7,702 bases of DNA from NCBI GenBank assembly GCA_937900725.1, contig CALCFP010000435.1:1-7702 (forward strand). The letters run 5' to 3'. Positions 1 to 6,517 of the stretch are shown in pieces. Within the stretch, counting starts at the first letter, position 1. Every line of letters begins with the position of its first letter. The DNA is from an uncultured Bacteroidota bacterium. GTDB taxonomy: Bacteria > Bacteroidota > Bacteroidia > Bacteroidales > SZUA-534. The notes below the pieces were generated by a model that saw only the letters and a list, made by a program, of their open reading frames with translations, had not been told where the DNA came from and searched no databases. Both the position numbers and the translations under genes were made by a program.

Positions 1-527
1 GCTACGATGCCAAAGAAGACATCAAGGTCATCCTTCAATTGGATGACGAACGCAAAAAGATACAGCAGGAGCTGGATGACCTGAAGGCCGAACAGGCTGA
101 TGGCCGATTGGTTGGCGTTTGTGACAAAGTTCTTCTCGTCGAACACAAGCACACCCACGCCGATATGTTCAATTATCTTACTGAAATATTGGTCTTTAAG
201 TTGAGAATTTATTTTCGCATCCTGAAGAATAAGGTTCAGTTCGTTGAGGCTTTCGTGCAGGTCGCCGATAATCTTGTTGTCGGTGCGGGTAGGAAATTTG
301 AGCGTGGTGTCGCTGTTGCGGATGGCGCTGATGAAGTATGTTATCTGTCGGTTGGTGCTGTTCATAAAGCGAATGAGCGAGACGGCCGAAGCAATTGTCA
401 GGACAGCGAAAACGGCCGAGAGCCAGACATTTATCTTCCCAGACACCGACAAGCCCAAAAGGACGGACGACGCGGTCAGCAGTCCAATCTTGAGTGACAG
501 TTTTATGTTGAAATGCTTATAGACCAT
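1..527 (-). CDS. Sensor histidine kinase, N-terminal part (incomplete)
   Basis: This is the membrane sensor partner of the response regulator upstream. The ATG at 527-525 lies inside the end of the regulator gene, an 11-bp overlap that implies translational coupling. The protein has a short cytoplasmic start, two hydrophobic segments (about residues 14-29 and 33-52), a HAMP-like linker and a PAS-like stretch from about residue 114 (YFSKIIEHIGVGVLVFDEKN, then NANQSAISLFGLQ). The linker-PAS layout is typical of Bacteroidales kinases paired with NtrC-type regulators. The H-box and ATPase domain would lie beyond the left edge and are not seen. After Q149 (about position 81) the frame stays open, but the residues become a hydrophobic run unlike a PAS domain, and the opposite strand looks more like coding sequence there. 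The last 80 bases may therefore not belong to this gene. Family assignment is good; the ligand is unknown. Confidence 0.8.
   Translation of the reverse strand, partial: MVYKHFNIKLSLKIGLLTASSVLLGLSVSGKINVWLSAVFAVLTIASAVSLIRFMNSTNRQITYFISAIRNSDTTLKFPTRTDNKIIGDLHESLNELNLILQDAKINSQLKDQYFSKIIEHIGVGVLVFDEKNFVTNANQSAISLFGLQVIQLLLYLFAFVIQLKDDLDVFFGIV
3..104 (+). other. Possible coiled-coil coding fragment, opposite strand
   Basis: Read rightward from base 3, the first 34 codons give a charged, heptad-like peptide (core KKIQQELDDLKAEQ) typical of a coiled coil. It has no start in the window and its source gene is not recognisable. Past about position 105 the same frame becomes an antisense shadow of the kinase gene. 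Base composition resembles the neighbouring genes, so the fragment could come from the same genome. It may mark a rearrangement or an assembly join. A chance coiled-coil pattern in the antisense of a real kinase remains possible. Confidence 0.3.
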
Positions 528-1842
528 ATTTCTTCAGTTTGTTGTAAAGTGTTTGTCGTGTTATTCCCAACTGTGTGGCAACCAACGACATATTGCCGTT
601 ATTCTTGTTGATGGCGTCGGCGATGAGCATTCGCTCCATATCTTCGAGCGTGCCTTCAAACGGCGATGAAATCTGTGGCTCGTTGTTGCGGAACATAAAG
701 TCGGACGGTTGTATAGTGTTGCTATTGCTCAATATTACAGCCTTTTCCACAGCGTGTTGGAGTTCGCGGATATTGCCAGGCCAGGTGTATTCTTCAAGTT
801 TTTGGATAGTCTGTTGGCAGAACGAGTAACCGTTTTTGTTGTATTGGTCGGCGAATTTCTGCAGGAAGAACTCGGCGAGCAGTCTAATGTCGTCCTTGCG
901 TTCGCGCAGGGGCGGAAGTTCAATGTGTATGGTGTTGATGCGGTAGAGCAGGTCTTCGCGGAAACGCCCTTCGGCCACCATTTGCTCAAGATTGCAGTTT
1001 GTGGCGCACACGAGCCTGATATCGACAGGAATAGGCTTGTTGTCGCCCACGCGGGTGATGCACCTGTTCTGCAGGACCGAAAGCAGTTTGGCCTGCATCT
1101 GCATTGAGAGGTTTCCAATCTCGTCAAGGAAGAGAGTCGATTGGTTGGCGGTTTCTATTTTGCCTTCGCGGTCGGTGTGGGCATCGGTGAATGCGCCCTT
1201 GCGGTGTCCGAACAGTTCGCTCTCGAAAAGGGTTTCGGTTATGGAGCCCATATCGACGGTAACCATTTGGTGTGCAGAGCGTTTTGAAAGACGGTGAAGT
1301 TCCTTTGCCACCACTTCCTTGCCTGTTCCGTTTTCGCCTGTAATGAGCACGTTGGCATCGGTTGAGGCCACCTTGTTCACTATCTGCATCACGTTGAGCC
1401 AGGCGCTCGATTGCCCTATGACGTTGTTTTCAGCCTTTTTATGGGTGGTGTGCACTTTGTTGCGCGACTCGTTGAGTTTGCAGGCCGAGTTGATGACGGC
1501 CAGCAGTTTGTCGTTCTCCCACGGTTTCAGCACAAAGTCGGTGGCGCCCATTTGTATGGCCTTGACAGCCAGCGCGACATCGCCGTAGGCGGTAATCATA
1601 ATTACGCTGATGGACGGCTTTGTTTCCATAACGCGCTGAAGCCAGTAAAGGCCTTCGTTGCCAGTGTTGATGCCCGCCGAGAAGTTCATATCGAGCAGTA
1701 GCACGCTGTAGTTGTCGTTGGCCAGTTCCGACAGGAGCATATTAGGGTTAGCCAGCGTCTTGACCTTTTCGTATCGTCCGCAGAGAAGCAACTCAATGGC
1801 GCTCAAGATGCTTTTGTTGTCGTCAACAGCCAGAATCTTCAT
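517..1842 (-). CDS. Sigma-54-dependent NtrC-family response regulator
   Basis: This cytoplasmic activator couples the adjacent kinase to sigma-54 RNA polymerase. Residues 1-120 form a receiver domain with acidic pocket D7/D8, phosphoacceptor D51, switch T84 and K106. Residues about 140-370 form the AAA+ domain: Walker A GENGTGKE (169-176), sigma-54 contact loop GAFTDA (216-221), Walker B TLFLDE (236-241) and the arginine-rich GRFREDLLYRIN (292-303). The C-terminus (about 399-441) is a Fis-type helix-turn-helix ending in GITRQTLYNKLKKYGL. At 441 residues the protein is full length for the family. The start is set by MKILAVDD, the usual receiver N-terminus; there is no Shine-Dalgarno, as is common in Bacteroidetes. 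The loop has D where the classic motif has G (GAFTGA). A palindrome about 60 bp upstream matches one in front of the exporter operon, suggesting autoregulation and control of that operon. Confidence 0.95.
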   Translation of the reverse strand: MKILAVDDNKSILSAIELLLCGRYEKVKTLANPNMLLSELANDNYSVLLLDMNFSAGINTGNEGLYWLQRVMETKPSISVIMITAYGDVALAVKAIQMGATDFVLKPWENDKLLAVINSACKLNESRNKVHTTHKKAENNVIGQSSAWLNVMQIVNKVASTDANVLITGENGTGKEVVAKELHRLSKRSAHQMVTVDMGSITETLFESELFGHRKGAFTDAHTDREGKIETANQSTLFLDEIGNLSMQMQAKLLSVLQNRCITRVGDNKPIPVDIRLVCATNCNLEQMVAEGRFREDLLYRINTIHIELPPLRERKDDIRLLAEFFLQKFADQYNKNGYSFCQQTIQKLEEYTWPGNIRELQHAVEKAVILSNSNTIQPSDFMFRNNEPQISSPFEGTLEDMERMLIADAINKNNGNMSLVATQLGITRQTLYNKLKKYGL

Positions 1843-1903
1843 TTTTCAATGTTTTTTGTTTCAATTCCGTAAAAGTATTTTTTGGGAAGATATGATGATG
1901 CGC

Positions 1904-1924
1904 AGTGTCAAATTTTTTGACACT
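1904..1924. promoter_or_regulatory. Palindromic operator upstream of the response regulator
   Basis: A perfect inverted repeat with 9-bp arms, AGTGTCAAA-TTT-TTTGACACT. Its near edge is 62 bp from the regulator start codon. A palindrome of the same 21-bp length and with identical 8-bp outer arms lies upstream of the exporter operon at 3672-3692. Two matching long palindromes in one locus that also encodes a helix-turn-helix activator point to a binding site for that activator. The binding itself is inferred. Confidence 0.7.
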
Positions 1925-1970
1925 TTTTTGTGGGTTGTCCAATCCTGAAATGTTGTCGAGGTTGTTTTTT

Positions 1971-2038
1971 GAACGCAGATGACACGGATTGAAAGGATTG
2001 ACGCTGATTACAGTTCAGGTGAGTTCTATAAATTCACC
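1971..2038. repeat. Intergenic repeat-like DNA with a small hairpin
   Basis: The space between the regulator and the ATPase gene holds a GATT-rich stretch (GAACGCAGATGACACGGATT, then variants of the last part to 2010) of a type often seen between Bacteroidetes genes. It is followed by a hairpin: GGTGAGTT (2018-2025), loop CTATA, AATTCACC (2031-2038), eight pairs including one G-T. The hairpin lies 25 bp beyond the stop of the leftward ATPase gene and could act as its terminator, but there is no clear T-tract. Confidence 0.35.
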
Positions 2039-2062
2039 GTTTAAATAACAGACAACAAGCGA

Positions 2063-3403
2063 TTACCAGTTTTCATTCAGTATTTCGTCAATTTTTCCGA
2101 TATAATAAAACGGAATATTAAACAGGCGGAATGTTTTGCCTTTTAGTGTTTTGACAGTGTCTATTGAAAATGGATTGTTCCAAATGCGGATAGCCTTATC
2201 GTGCGGACACTCGTCCATGAAAACAAGCAGAGATGCCAATTTTGAATTGTGGCCTGATTTTACTTCTATGGGAATGATTTGTGAATTTTGTATCCACACA
2301 AAATCCACTTCGGCATCAGCGCCCTTTTTGTCTCTAACCCAAAAATACAGATTGTCTTTCAGATATTTGTCTTTCAGTATGTTCAACTCCTGTGCCACTA
2401 TGTGTTCAGCGGAACGTCCACGCCAGGTGTCAAGCAAATTTTTGTTTTGCAGGTATTCAATTTGTATATCGGCACAATAGTTTACCAACCCATTGTCAAC
2501 CCAAAACAATTTAGGTTGCCGACGGAGTGCAGGCAACACGGGTATTTGCGAAGTAGTTGTAGGGTAGTCAAGTTGTAGCAAAAAAGCCTTTTGCATTGTC
2601 AGCAACGCTTCGTGTATTTCCTTGTTTCCATAAGAACTACCGCCAAAACGGGTGAACTGTATGGCGCATCCCGCCGATGTCCAGCCAGTTTCCAAAATAT
2701 GACGTATCACATTGGCTTGCGAGGCATTTTTGGCGGATTTTTCCGCATCGTCCTTGTAACCGTCTATCAACGATTTGTATATTGGCGCAAGCCGATTTAT
2801 ATTCTGCTCATTGGCATAAGTTGCCACAACTTCAGGCATTCCACCTATCAAGGCGTATGTATTGAAAAGGTTGGACACTAGTTGATGGTACATTTCATCA
2901 ACTTCACCCGAATGGATTTTTTGCAAAAGGACGTTATTGTCGGTTGCGTCCAAAAATTCGTAAAACGAACAAGGTCTAAGTGACAAATATTCAACGCGCC
3001 CGACAGGAAACGAAACGTGCTCTTTCAACAATGTCTGCAAACGCGAGCCCGCTGAAATCACATATAAGTCGGGCATATCTTCGTAAAAGTAGCGCAACAA
3101 TGCCACAGCCTTTGGTGAGTTTTGTATCTCATCTATAAAAAGCAGAGTCCGACCTTTTTTGAGTGTCAAATGTTTTTGTACACAGATGTAATCCAATATT
3201 TTATGAACATCATCGGATTGATTGAAAATGTTGGCATCGTCGGCTTTTTCAAGGTTCACACTGATATAATTGTCAAATTCTTTTGCGAATTGATTGATGA
3301 TTGTTGTTTTGCCGACTTGACGGGCACCGCGCAAGACCAATGGTTTTCGGTTGTTTTTTTCTGCCCATTGGCGCAATTGAGTTACCAATATTCTTCGTAT
3401 CAT
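2063..3403 (-). CDS. AAA+ ATPase, DUF4143 type, with nuclease-like C-terminus
   Basis: This 446-residue protein belongs to a very common, poorly understood family in Bacteroidetes and other anaerobes. It has an N-terminal P-loop ATPase domain with Walker A GARQVGKTT (residues 26-34), Walker B TLLFIDEIQ (86-94) and an AGS sensor region shortly after. The C-terminal DUF4143 part holds VDF (D367) followed by PIEVKSG (E380, K382), the D...ExK pattern of PD-(D/E)XK nuclease folds. The ATG at 3403-3401 (MIRRILVTQL) is chosen because family members begin so close to the P-loop. The frame stays open another 33 codons upstream, but those codons are translated direct repeat. By eye the gene is more AT-rich than its neighbours. 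It stands alone between the regulator and the export operon and is probably not part of that pathway. The cellular role is unknown. Confidence 0.9.
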   Translation of the reverse strand: MIRRILVTQLRQWAEKNNRKPLVLRGARQVGKTTIINQFAKEFDNYISVNLEKADDANIFNQSDDVHKILDYICVQKHLTLKKGRTLLFIDEIQNSPKAVALLRYFYEDMPDLYVISAGSRLQTLLKEHVSFPVGRVEYLSLRPCSFYEFLDATDNNVLLQKIHSGEVDEMYHQLVSNLFNTYALIGGMPEVVATYANEQNINRLAPIYKSLIDGYKDDAEKSAKNASQANVIRHILETGWTSAGCAIQFTRFGGSSYGNKEIHEALLTMQKAFLLQLDYPTTTSQIPVLPALRRQPKLFWVDNGLVNYCADIQIEYLQNKNLLDTWRGRSAEHIVAQELNILKDKYLKDNLYFWVRDKKGADAEVDFVWIQNSQIIPIEVKSGHNSKLASLLVFMDECPHDKAIRIWNNPFSIDTVKTLKGKTFRLFNIPFYYIGKIDEILNENW

Positions 3404-3428
3404 TTGTTTTATAGTTGATATACAGCCA

Positions 3429-3436
3429 CAAATATA
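3429..3436 (-). promoter_or_regulatory. Possible Bacteroidetes -7 element for the ATPase gene
   Basis: On the leftward strand TATATTTG matches the Bacteroides -7 consensus TAnnTTTG and sits 25 bp before the ATPase start codon. No TTTG at the usual -33 distance is visible; the nearest TTTG is inside the adjacent repeat and too close. The call is tentative. Confidence 0.35.
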
Positions 3437-3525
3437 CAAAATTTGCCAAATACATACCCTAAAACACGACAAAATTTGCCAAATACATACCCTAAAACGC
3501 AATAAAAAATGCCAAATACATACCC
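3436..3525. repeat. 33-bp direct repeats upstream of the ATPase gene
   Basis: Two identical 30-bp copies (3436-3465 and 3469-3498) are followed by a third, partial copy. The shared core GCCAAATACATACCC starts at 3445, 3478 and 3511, an exact 33-bp period. The flank of the third copy is degenerate. On the leftward (gene) strand each copy reads GGGTATGTATTTGGC. The array abuts a possible -7 promoter element, so it could be a repeated binding site or promoter module controlling the ATPase. The alternative is a simple tandem duplication with no function. Confidence 0.85.
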
Positions 3526-3548
3526 ATGGGCCTTTTAGGAATTAGTTC

Positions 3549-3630
3549 ATTTAGGATTTAGAATTTAGGATTTGCCTATTCCAACTTCAGGGATTTAGGA
3601 TTTGCCCTTGTGCCTTTGCCCTTGTGCCTT
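3549..3630. repeat. Low-complexity intergenic repeats
   Basis: ATTTAGGATTT occurs at 3549, 3563 and 3593, and TTGCCCTTGTGCCT is duplicated in tandem at 3602-3615 and 3616-3629. No open frame with coding character is present. The TTTAGGATTT motif recurs at about 6426 in front of the permease gene, so it behaves as a dispersed intergenic element of this genome. Confidence 0.6.
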
Positions 3631-3671
3631 ATCCCTTTTCACTGCCTTACCCGTCAATAATTTTTACACAT

Positions 3672-3692
3672 AGTGTCAAAAAAATTGACACT
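3672..3692. promoter_or_regulatory. Palindromic upstream activating site of the export operon
   Basis: Inverted repeat AGTGTCAA-AAAAA-TTGACACT, 8-bp perfect arms. It has the same length and arms as the site upstream of the response regulator at 1904-1924. Its centre is about 90 bp upstream of the start point predicted from the sigma-54 promoter at 3746-3761, a usual distance for an enhancer-type site bound by NtrC-family activators. That the neighbouring regulator binds here is inferred from site sharing and position. Confidence 0.75.
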
Positions 3693-3745
3693 TCTGCACA
3701 TCTTGTAAAACAGCAAACAACTACCAATCAACAACATACAATTTG

Positions 3746-3761
3746 TGGCACGGTTTTGGCA
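3746..3761 (+). promoter_or_regulatory. Sigma-54 (-24/-12) promoter of the export operon
   Basis: TGGCACGGTTTTGGCA matches the sigma-54 consensus TGGCACR-N4-TTGCW with a single mismatch (G for the second T of TTGC). The invariant GG (-24) and GC (-12) are present at the correct spacing. Transcription should begin near 3772, giving a leader of about 22 nt before the ATG at 3794. The sequence TGGCACGG is itself directly repeated here. A sigma-54-dependent activator encoded nearby and a matching enhancer-like palindrome upstream strengthen the call. Confidence 0.8.
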
Positions 3762-3793
3762 CGGTGATATGCCAGAAAAAAAATGAAATTGTT

Positions 3794-5122
3794 ATGAAAG
3801 GTTTAGTTTGTTGTTTAATGTTAGTCGCTACGGCAAATGTCCAGGCACAGAACGATACTGCTTGGACATTCAGCCGTTGCATCAAGCAGGCCATAGAGCA
3901 GAACATTCAACTCAAAATAAGCGAGAACGCAGAGTTGAACGCCAATTACAACTATGTTGAGAGCAAGTGGGCCATAGCACCGTCGGTGAGCGGTTACGCA
4001 AGTGGCTCAATGAACTTCAACCGTGCAACCGACCAAGACAACAACATTTCGGAAGGCAACACCTATTCTGTAAATTTTGGCGTAAGTGCATCAATGAACC
4101 TGTTTTCGGGTTTGAGGCTGAAAAACCAGATGTCGGTGGCTAAATTCAACAAATTGGCTTGCAACCAATCAACGCAATCGGCCACCAACACGCTTGTTGT
4201 CGACGTGGCAAACCTTTACGCAACGGTGCTTTACCAGAAAGCGATGGTCGACGTCTGCGACAGCATCTACCAGAACAGCCTGAAAGAGCGCGACCGCATT
4301 GCCAGCAAAGTGAGGGCGGGACAGTTGCAACAGACAGCCTTGAGCGAGATTGAGGCCACGGCATCCACCAACAAGTTGAATCTTGCCCGTAGCCGAAACA
4401 ACTATAATCTCGGCATTCTGCAATTGGCGCAGGCCATTGAGGCTGAAAGCGACGGCTTTACGGTGGCGCAGTCCGATTTTGGCGCCATTGAGCCCCACGA
4501 GTCGCTTATGACAGTCGATTCTGTCTATAGTCTTGCCTGCAAGAATTATCCAGACGTGCTTGCACGCGAGTATGAACTGAACGCCAGCCAGTCGTCGCTC
4601 AAGATGGCCAAAGGAGGATTATTGCCAACCTTGTCGGCATCGGCAAGCGTGGGTTCGGGATATTACTCAACCGCAACCGACGCCGACGGCTCCACAATAC
4701 CGTTCGGCGAGCAGGCCGACAATTTTATGTCGCCGTCAATTGGGCTGTCGCTCAGCATTCCAATCTTCAACGGACGGAGTCGCGAGATGCAGGTGAAACG
4801 GAGCAAGATTGCGGTTGAAAACGCAACGTACAATCTTGAGAACGAGAAAAAGCAGATTCGCAAGGAGATAGAAACGGCAATATTGATGCTTAACAGTTAT
4901 TGTCTTGAATATGAGAGCGCTGTGGCAAATGTCAAGTTTGCGAACGAGACATACGGCGCATATCTGAAAAAATACCAGTTGGGACTTGTCACCACAACCG
5001 AACTTATGACGGCGCAAAACCAGTTGGCAAACGCCCAGGCCACAATGCTTCAGGCCAAATACCTTTGGATTGTGCAACAATTGACACTGCAAATCTACAC
5101 GGGAGAAAAAATCGAACTATAA
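3794..5122 (+). CDS. TolC-family outer-membrane efflux protein
   Basis: This 442-residue protein should form the outer-membrane channel of a tripartite exporter. Residues 1-18 are a signal peptide (MKGLVCCLMLVATANVQA) with likely signal peptidase I cleavage before QND; no lipobox is evident. The mature part shows the two repeats of the outer-membrane efflux family. Each has a helix-rich, Q/N/A-rich coiled coil (for example ERDRIASKVRAGQLQQTALSE and YLKKYQLGLVTTTELMTAQNQ) and a beta strand stretch (VNFGVSASMNLFSG; SIGLSLSIPIFNG). The ATG at 3794 is chosen over a TTG at 3743 because it opens the signal peptide and because the sigma-54 promoter overlaps the codons after that TTG. It is the first gene of the operon, followed after 25 bp by the adaptor gene. 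The exported substrate cannot be deduced. Confidence 0.93.
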   Translation: MKGLVCCLMLVATANVQAQNDTAWTFSRCIKQAIEQNIQLKISENAELNANYNYVESKWAIAPSVSGYASGSMNFNRATDQDNNISEGNTYSVNFGVSASMNLFSGLRLKNQMSVAKFNKLACNQSTQSATNTLVVDVANLYATVLYQKAMVDVCDSIYQNSLKERDRIASKVRAGQLQQTALSEIEATASTNKLNLARSRNNYNLGILQLAQAIEAESDGFTVAQSDFGAIEPHESLMTVDSVYSLACKNYPDVLAREYELNASQSSLKMAKGGLLPTLSASASVGSGYYSTATDADGSTIPFGEQADNFMSPSIGLSLSIPIFNGRSREMQVKRSKIAVENATYNLENEKKQIRKEIETAILMLNSYCLEYESAVANVKFANETYGAYLKKYQLGLVTTTELMTAQNQLANAQATMLQAKYLWIVQQLTLQIYTGEKIEL

Positions 5123-5147
5123 CATTGAAATTTAAAAATTTACAGAT

Positions 5148-6401
5148 ATGGGAATGGATAGAATCATAGAAAAGAAGAAAGGCCCGACGCCAAAACAGAT
5201 TGTGCTTGTGGCATTAGGCGCATTGGTTATTGGCTTGATTGTGAAAATGGCCTTGTCGGCATCGGTTTCGGTCTACAAGACCGACATCAGCAAGGTGATG
5301 TTGGGCAACGTGGAGAAGACCGACTTCAAGGACTACATAAGCATTGTCGGGTCCGTGGCGCCTTCAACCACCATTTTCCTTTCAGCCGACGAGGGCGGAA
5401 AGGTGCAGGAAAAACTCATTGAGGAAGGCGAGATGGTGAAGAAGGGCGACGTGATATTCCGTATGGTGAACAACGACCTTAACCTGCAGATAATGAACGC
5501 CGAATCGCAACTTGCCTATCAGGCCAACGAGTTGCGCAACACGCTCATCAATATGGACCAGCAGAAAATCAACAACAAGCGCAATCTTTTGGACATCGAT
5601 TTTCAGATAATGAAACTTAAGCGCGCCTATGAGCAGAACAAGGTGCTGTACGACGAGGGCAACGTTTCGGCTGAAGATTTCACCCGCTCGCGCGAGGATT
5701 ACGAGTATGCCGTGAAGGAACGCGAGTTGCGCTATGAGCAGATGGTGCAGGACTCAATCTTCCGCGAGAACCAGCGTACGCAGATGAACGCAAGTCTGAA
5801 AAATATGCAGGCCAACTTAAGCATCGTGCGCCAGCGACTTGAGGACCTTAACGTCAAGGCCCCCGCCGACGGACAGTTGGGAACGCTCGACATTGAGATT
5901 GGCCAGAACATAGGACAGGGACAGCAGTTCGGGCAACTCAACATTATCGACAGTTACAAGGTGACGGCACAGGTTGACGAGCATTACATCGACCGCGTGA
6001 AGAAGGATTTGCACGCCACCTTCGAGCGTCAGGAACGGCAGTTCTGCGTCAAGGTGAAGAAGGTGTATCCTGAAGTGCGCGACGGCAAGTTCCAGATTGA
6101 TATGCAGTTTGGCGACACAGCCCCCGACAATCTCCGCACAGGACAGACCTATCACATTAAACTTGAACTTGGGCAATCGACCGAGTCGGTTGTGATACCG
6201 CGTGGCGGATTCTTCCAGGCCACAGGCGGGCAATGGATTTTCGTTCTCGATCCTTCGGGCAAGTTTGCCACAAGGCGCAACATCAAGATAGGACGCCAGA
6301 ATGCGCTCTACTACGAGGTTCTTGAAGGCTTGAACCCAGGCGAGAAAGTGATTGTGAGCGACTATTCGGCATTCGGCGACAACGACAGAATAGAGTTTTA
6401 A
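5148..6401 (+). CDS. HlyD/MacA-type periplasmic adaptor subunit
   Basis: This 417-residue membrane-fusion protein should bridge an inner-membrane ABC transporter to the TolC-like channel. One N-terminal membrane anchor spans about residues 17-36. A first half lipoyl domain follows (GGKVQEKLIEEGEMVKKGD, about 83-101), then a long alpha hairpin with many Q/N/E/R residues (about 110-235) and the second lipoyl half (VKAPADGQLGTLDIEIGQNI). Beta-barrel and membrane-proximal domains end in GLNPGEKVIVSDYSAF. Length and order fit ABC-type adaptors. The start could be M1 or M3 (MGMDR); the first is kept. The gene lies 25 bp after the TolC-like gene with no terminator between, so it should share the sigma-54 promoter. 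Substrate unknown. Confidence 0.93.
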   Translation: MGMDRIIEKKKGPTPKQIVLVALGALVIGLIVKMALSASVSVYKTDISKVMLGNVEKTDFKDYISIVGSVAPSTTIFLSADEGGKVQEKLIEEGEMVKKGDVIFRMVNNDLNLQIMNAESQLAYQANELRNTLINMDQQKINNKRNLLDIDFQIMKLKRAYEQNKVLYDEGNVSAEDFTRSREDYEYAVKERELRYEQMVQDSIFRENQRTQMNASLKNMQANLSIVRQRLEDLNVKAPADGQLGTLDIEIGQNIGQGQQFGQLNIIDSYKVTAQVDEHYIDRVKKDLHATFERQERQFCVKVKKVYPEVRDGKFQIDMQFGDTAPDNLRTGQTYHIKLELGQSTESVVIPRGGFFQATGGQWIFVLDPSGKFATRRNIKIGRQNALYYEVLEGLNPGEKVIVSDYSAFGDNDRIEF

Positions 6402-6424
6402 GGGATATGGGGAAAGGCATAAGA

Positions 6425-6455
6425 CTTTAGGATTTAGTCCCGATAGCCATCGGGA
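6425..6455. repeat. Palindrome and TTTAGGATTT repeat between adaptor and permease
   Basis: TCCCGAT (6438-6444), loop AGCC, ATCGGGA (6449-6455) makes a perfect 7-bp stem next to a TTTAGGATTT copy like those at 3549-3603. There is no T-tract, so it is not a standard terminator. It resembles short dispersed intergenic palindromes in Bacteroidetes and might tune mRNA stability between operon genes. Confidence 0.6.
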
Positions 6456-6517
6456 TTAGGATGTAGGATGTGGAATTGAAGACCAAAGACAAACGACAAA
6501 AGTTCAAAAAAAAAGTT

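Noticed and set aside
105..497. Rightward open frame continuing from the coiled-coil fragment
   Set aside because: Beyond about 105 it is the antisense of a well-supported kinase frame and shows no protein-like pattern.
1712..1948. Rightward open frame over the regulator start and its upstream region
   Set aside because: It is mostly the antisense of the receiver domain and runs through the palindrome; there are no recognisable protein features.
3404..3502. 33-residue N-terminal extension of the ATPase
   Set aside because: These codons are translated direct repeat (VCIWQIL appears twice) and upstream DNA. Family proteins begin close to the P-loop, as from the ATG at 3403.
3436..3525. CRISPR array
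   Set aside because: The identical units are separated by only 3 bp, with no spacer-sized unique sequence, and the third copy is degenerate.
3743..3793. TTG start giving a 17-residue longer TolC-like protein
   Set aside because: It would place the sigma-54 promoter within the coding region and bury the signal peptide behind charged residues. The ATG at 3794 starts a clean signal peptide.
6470..6517. GTG start for the permease
   Set aside because: It adds a lysine-rich peptide read from repeat-bearing intergenic DNA. The ATG at 6518 gives the normal MacB-type N-terminus.
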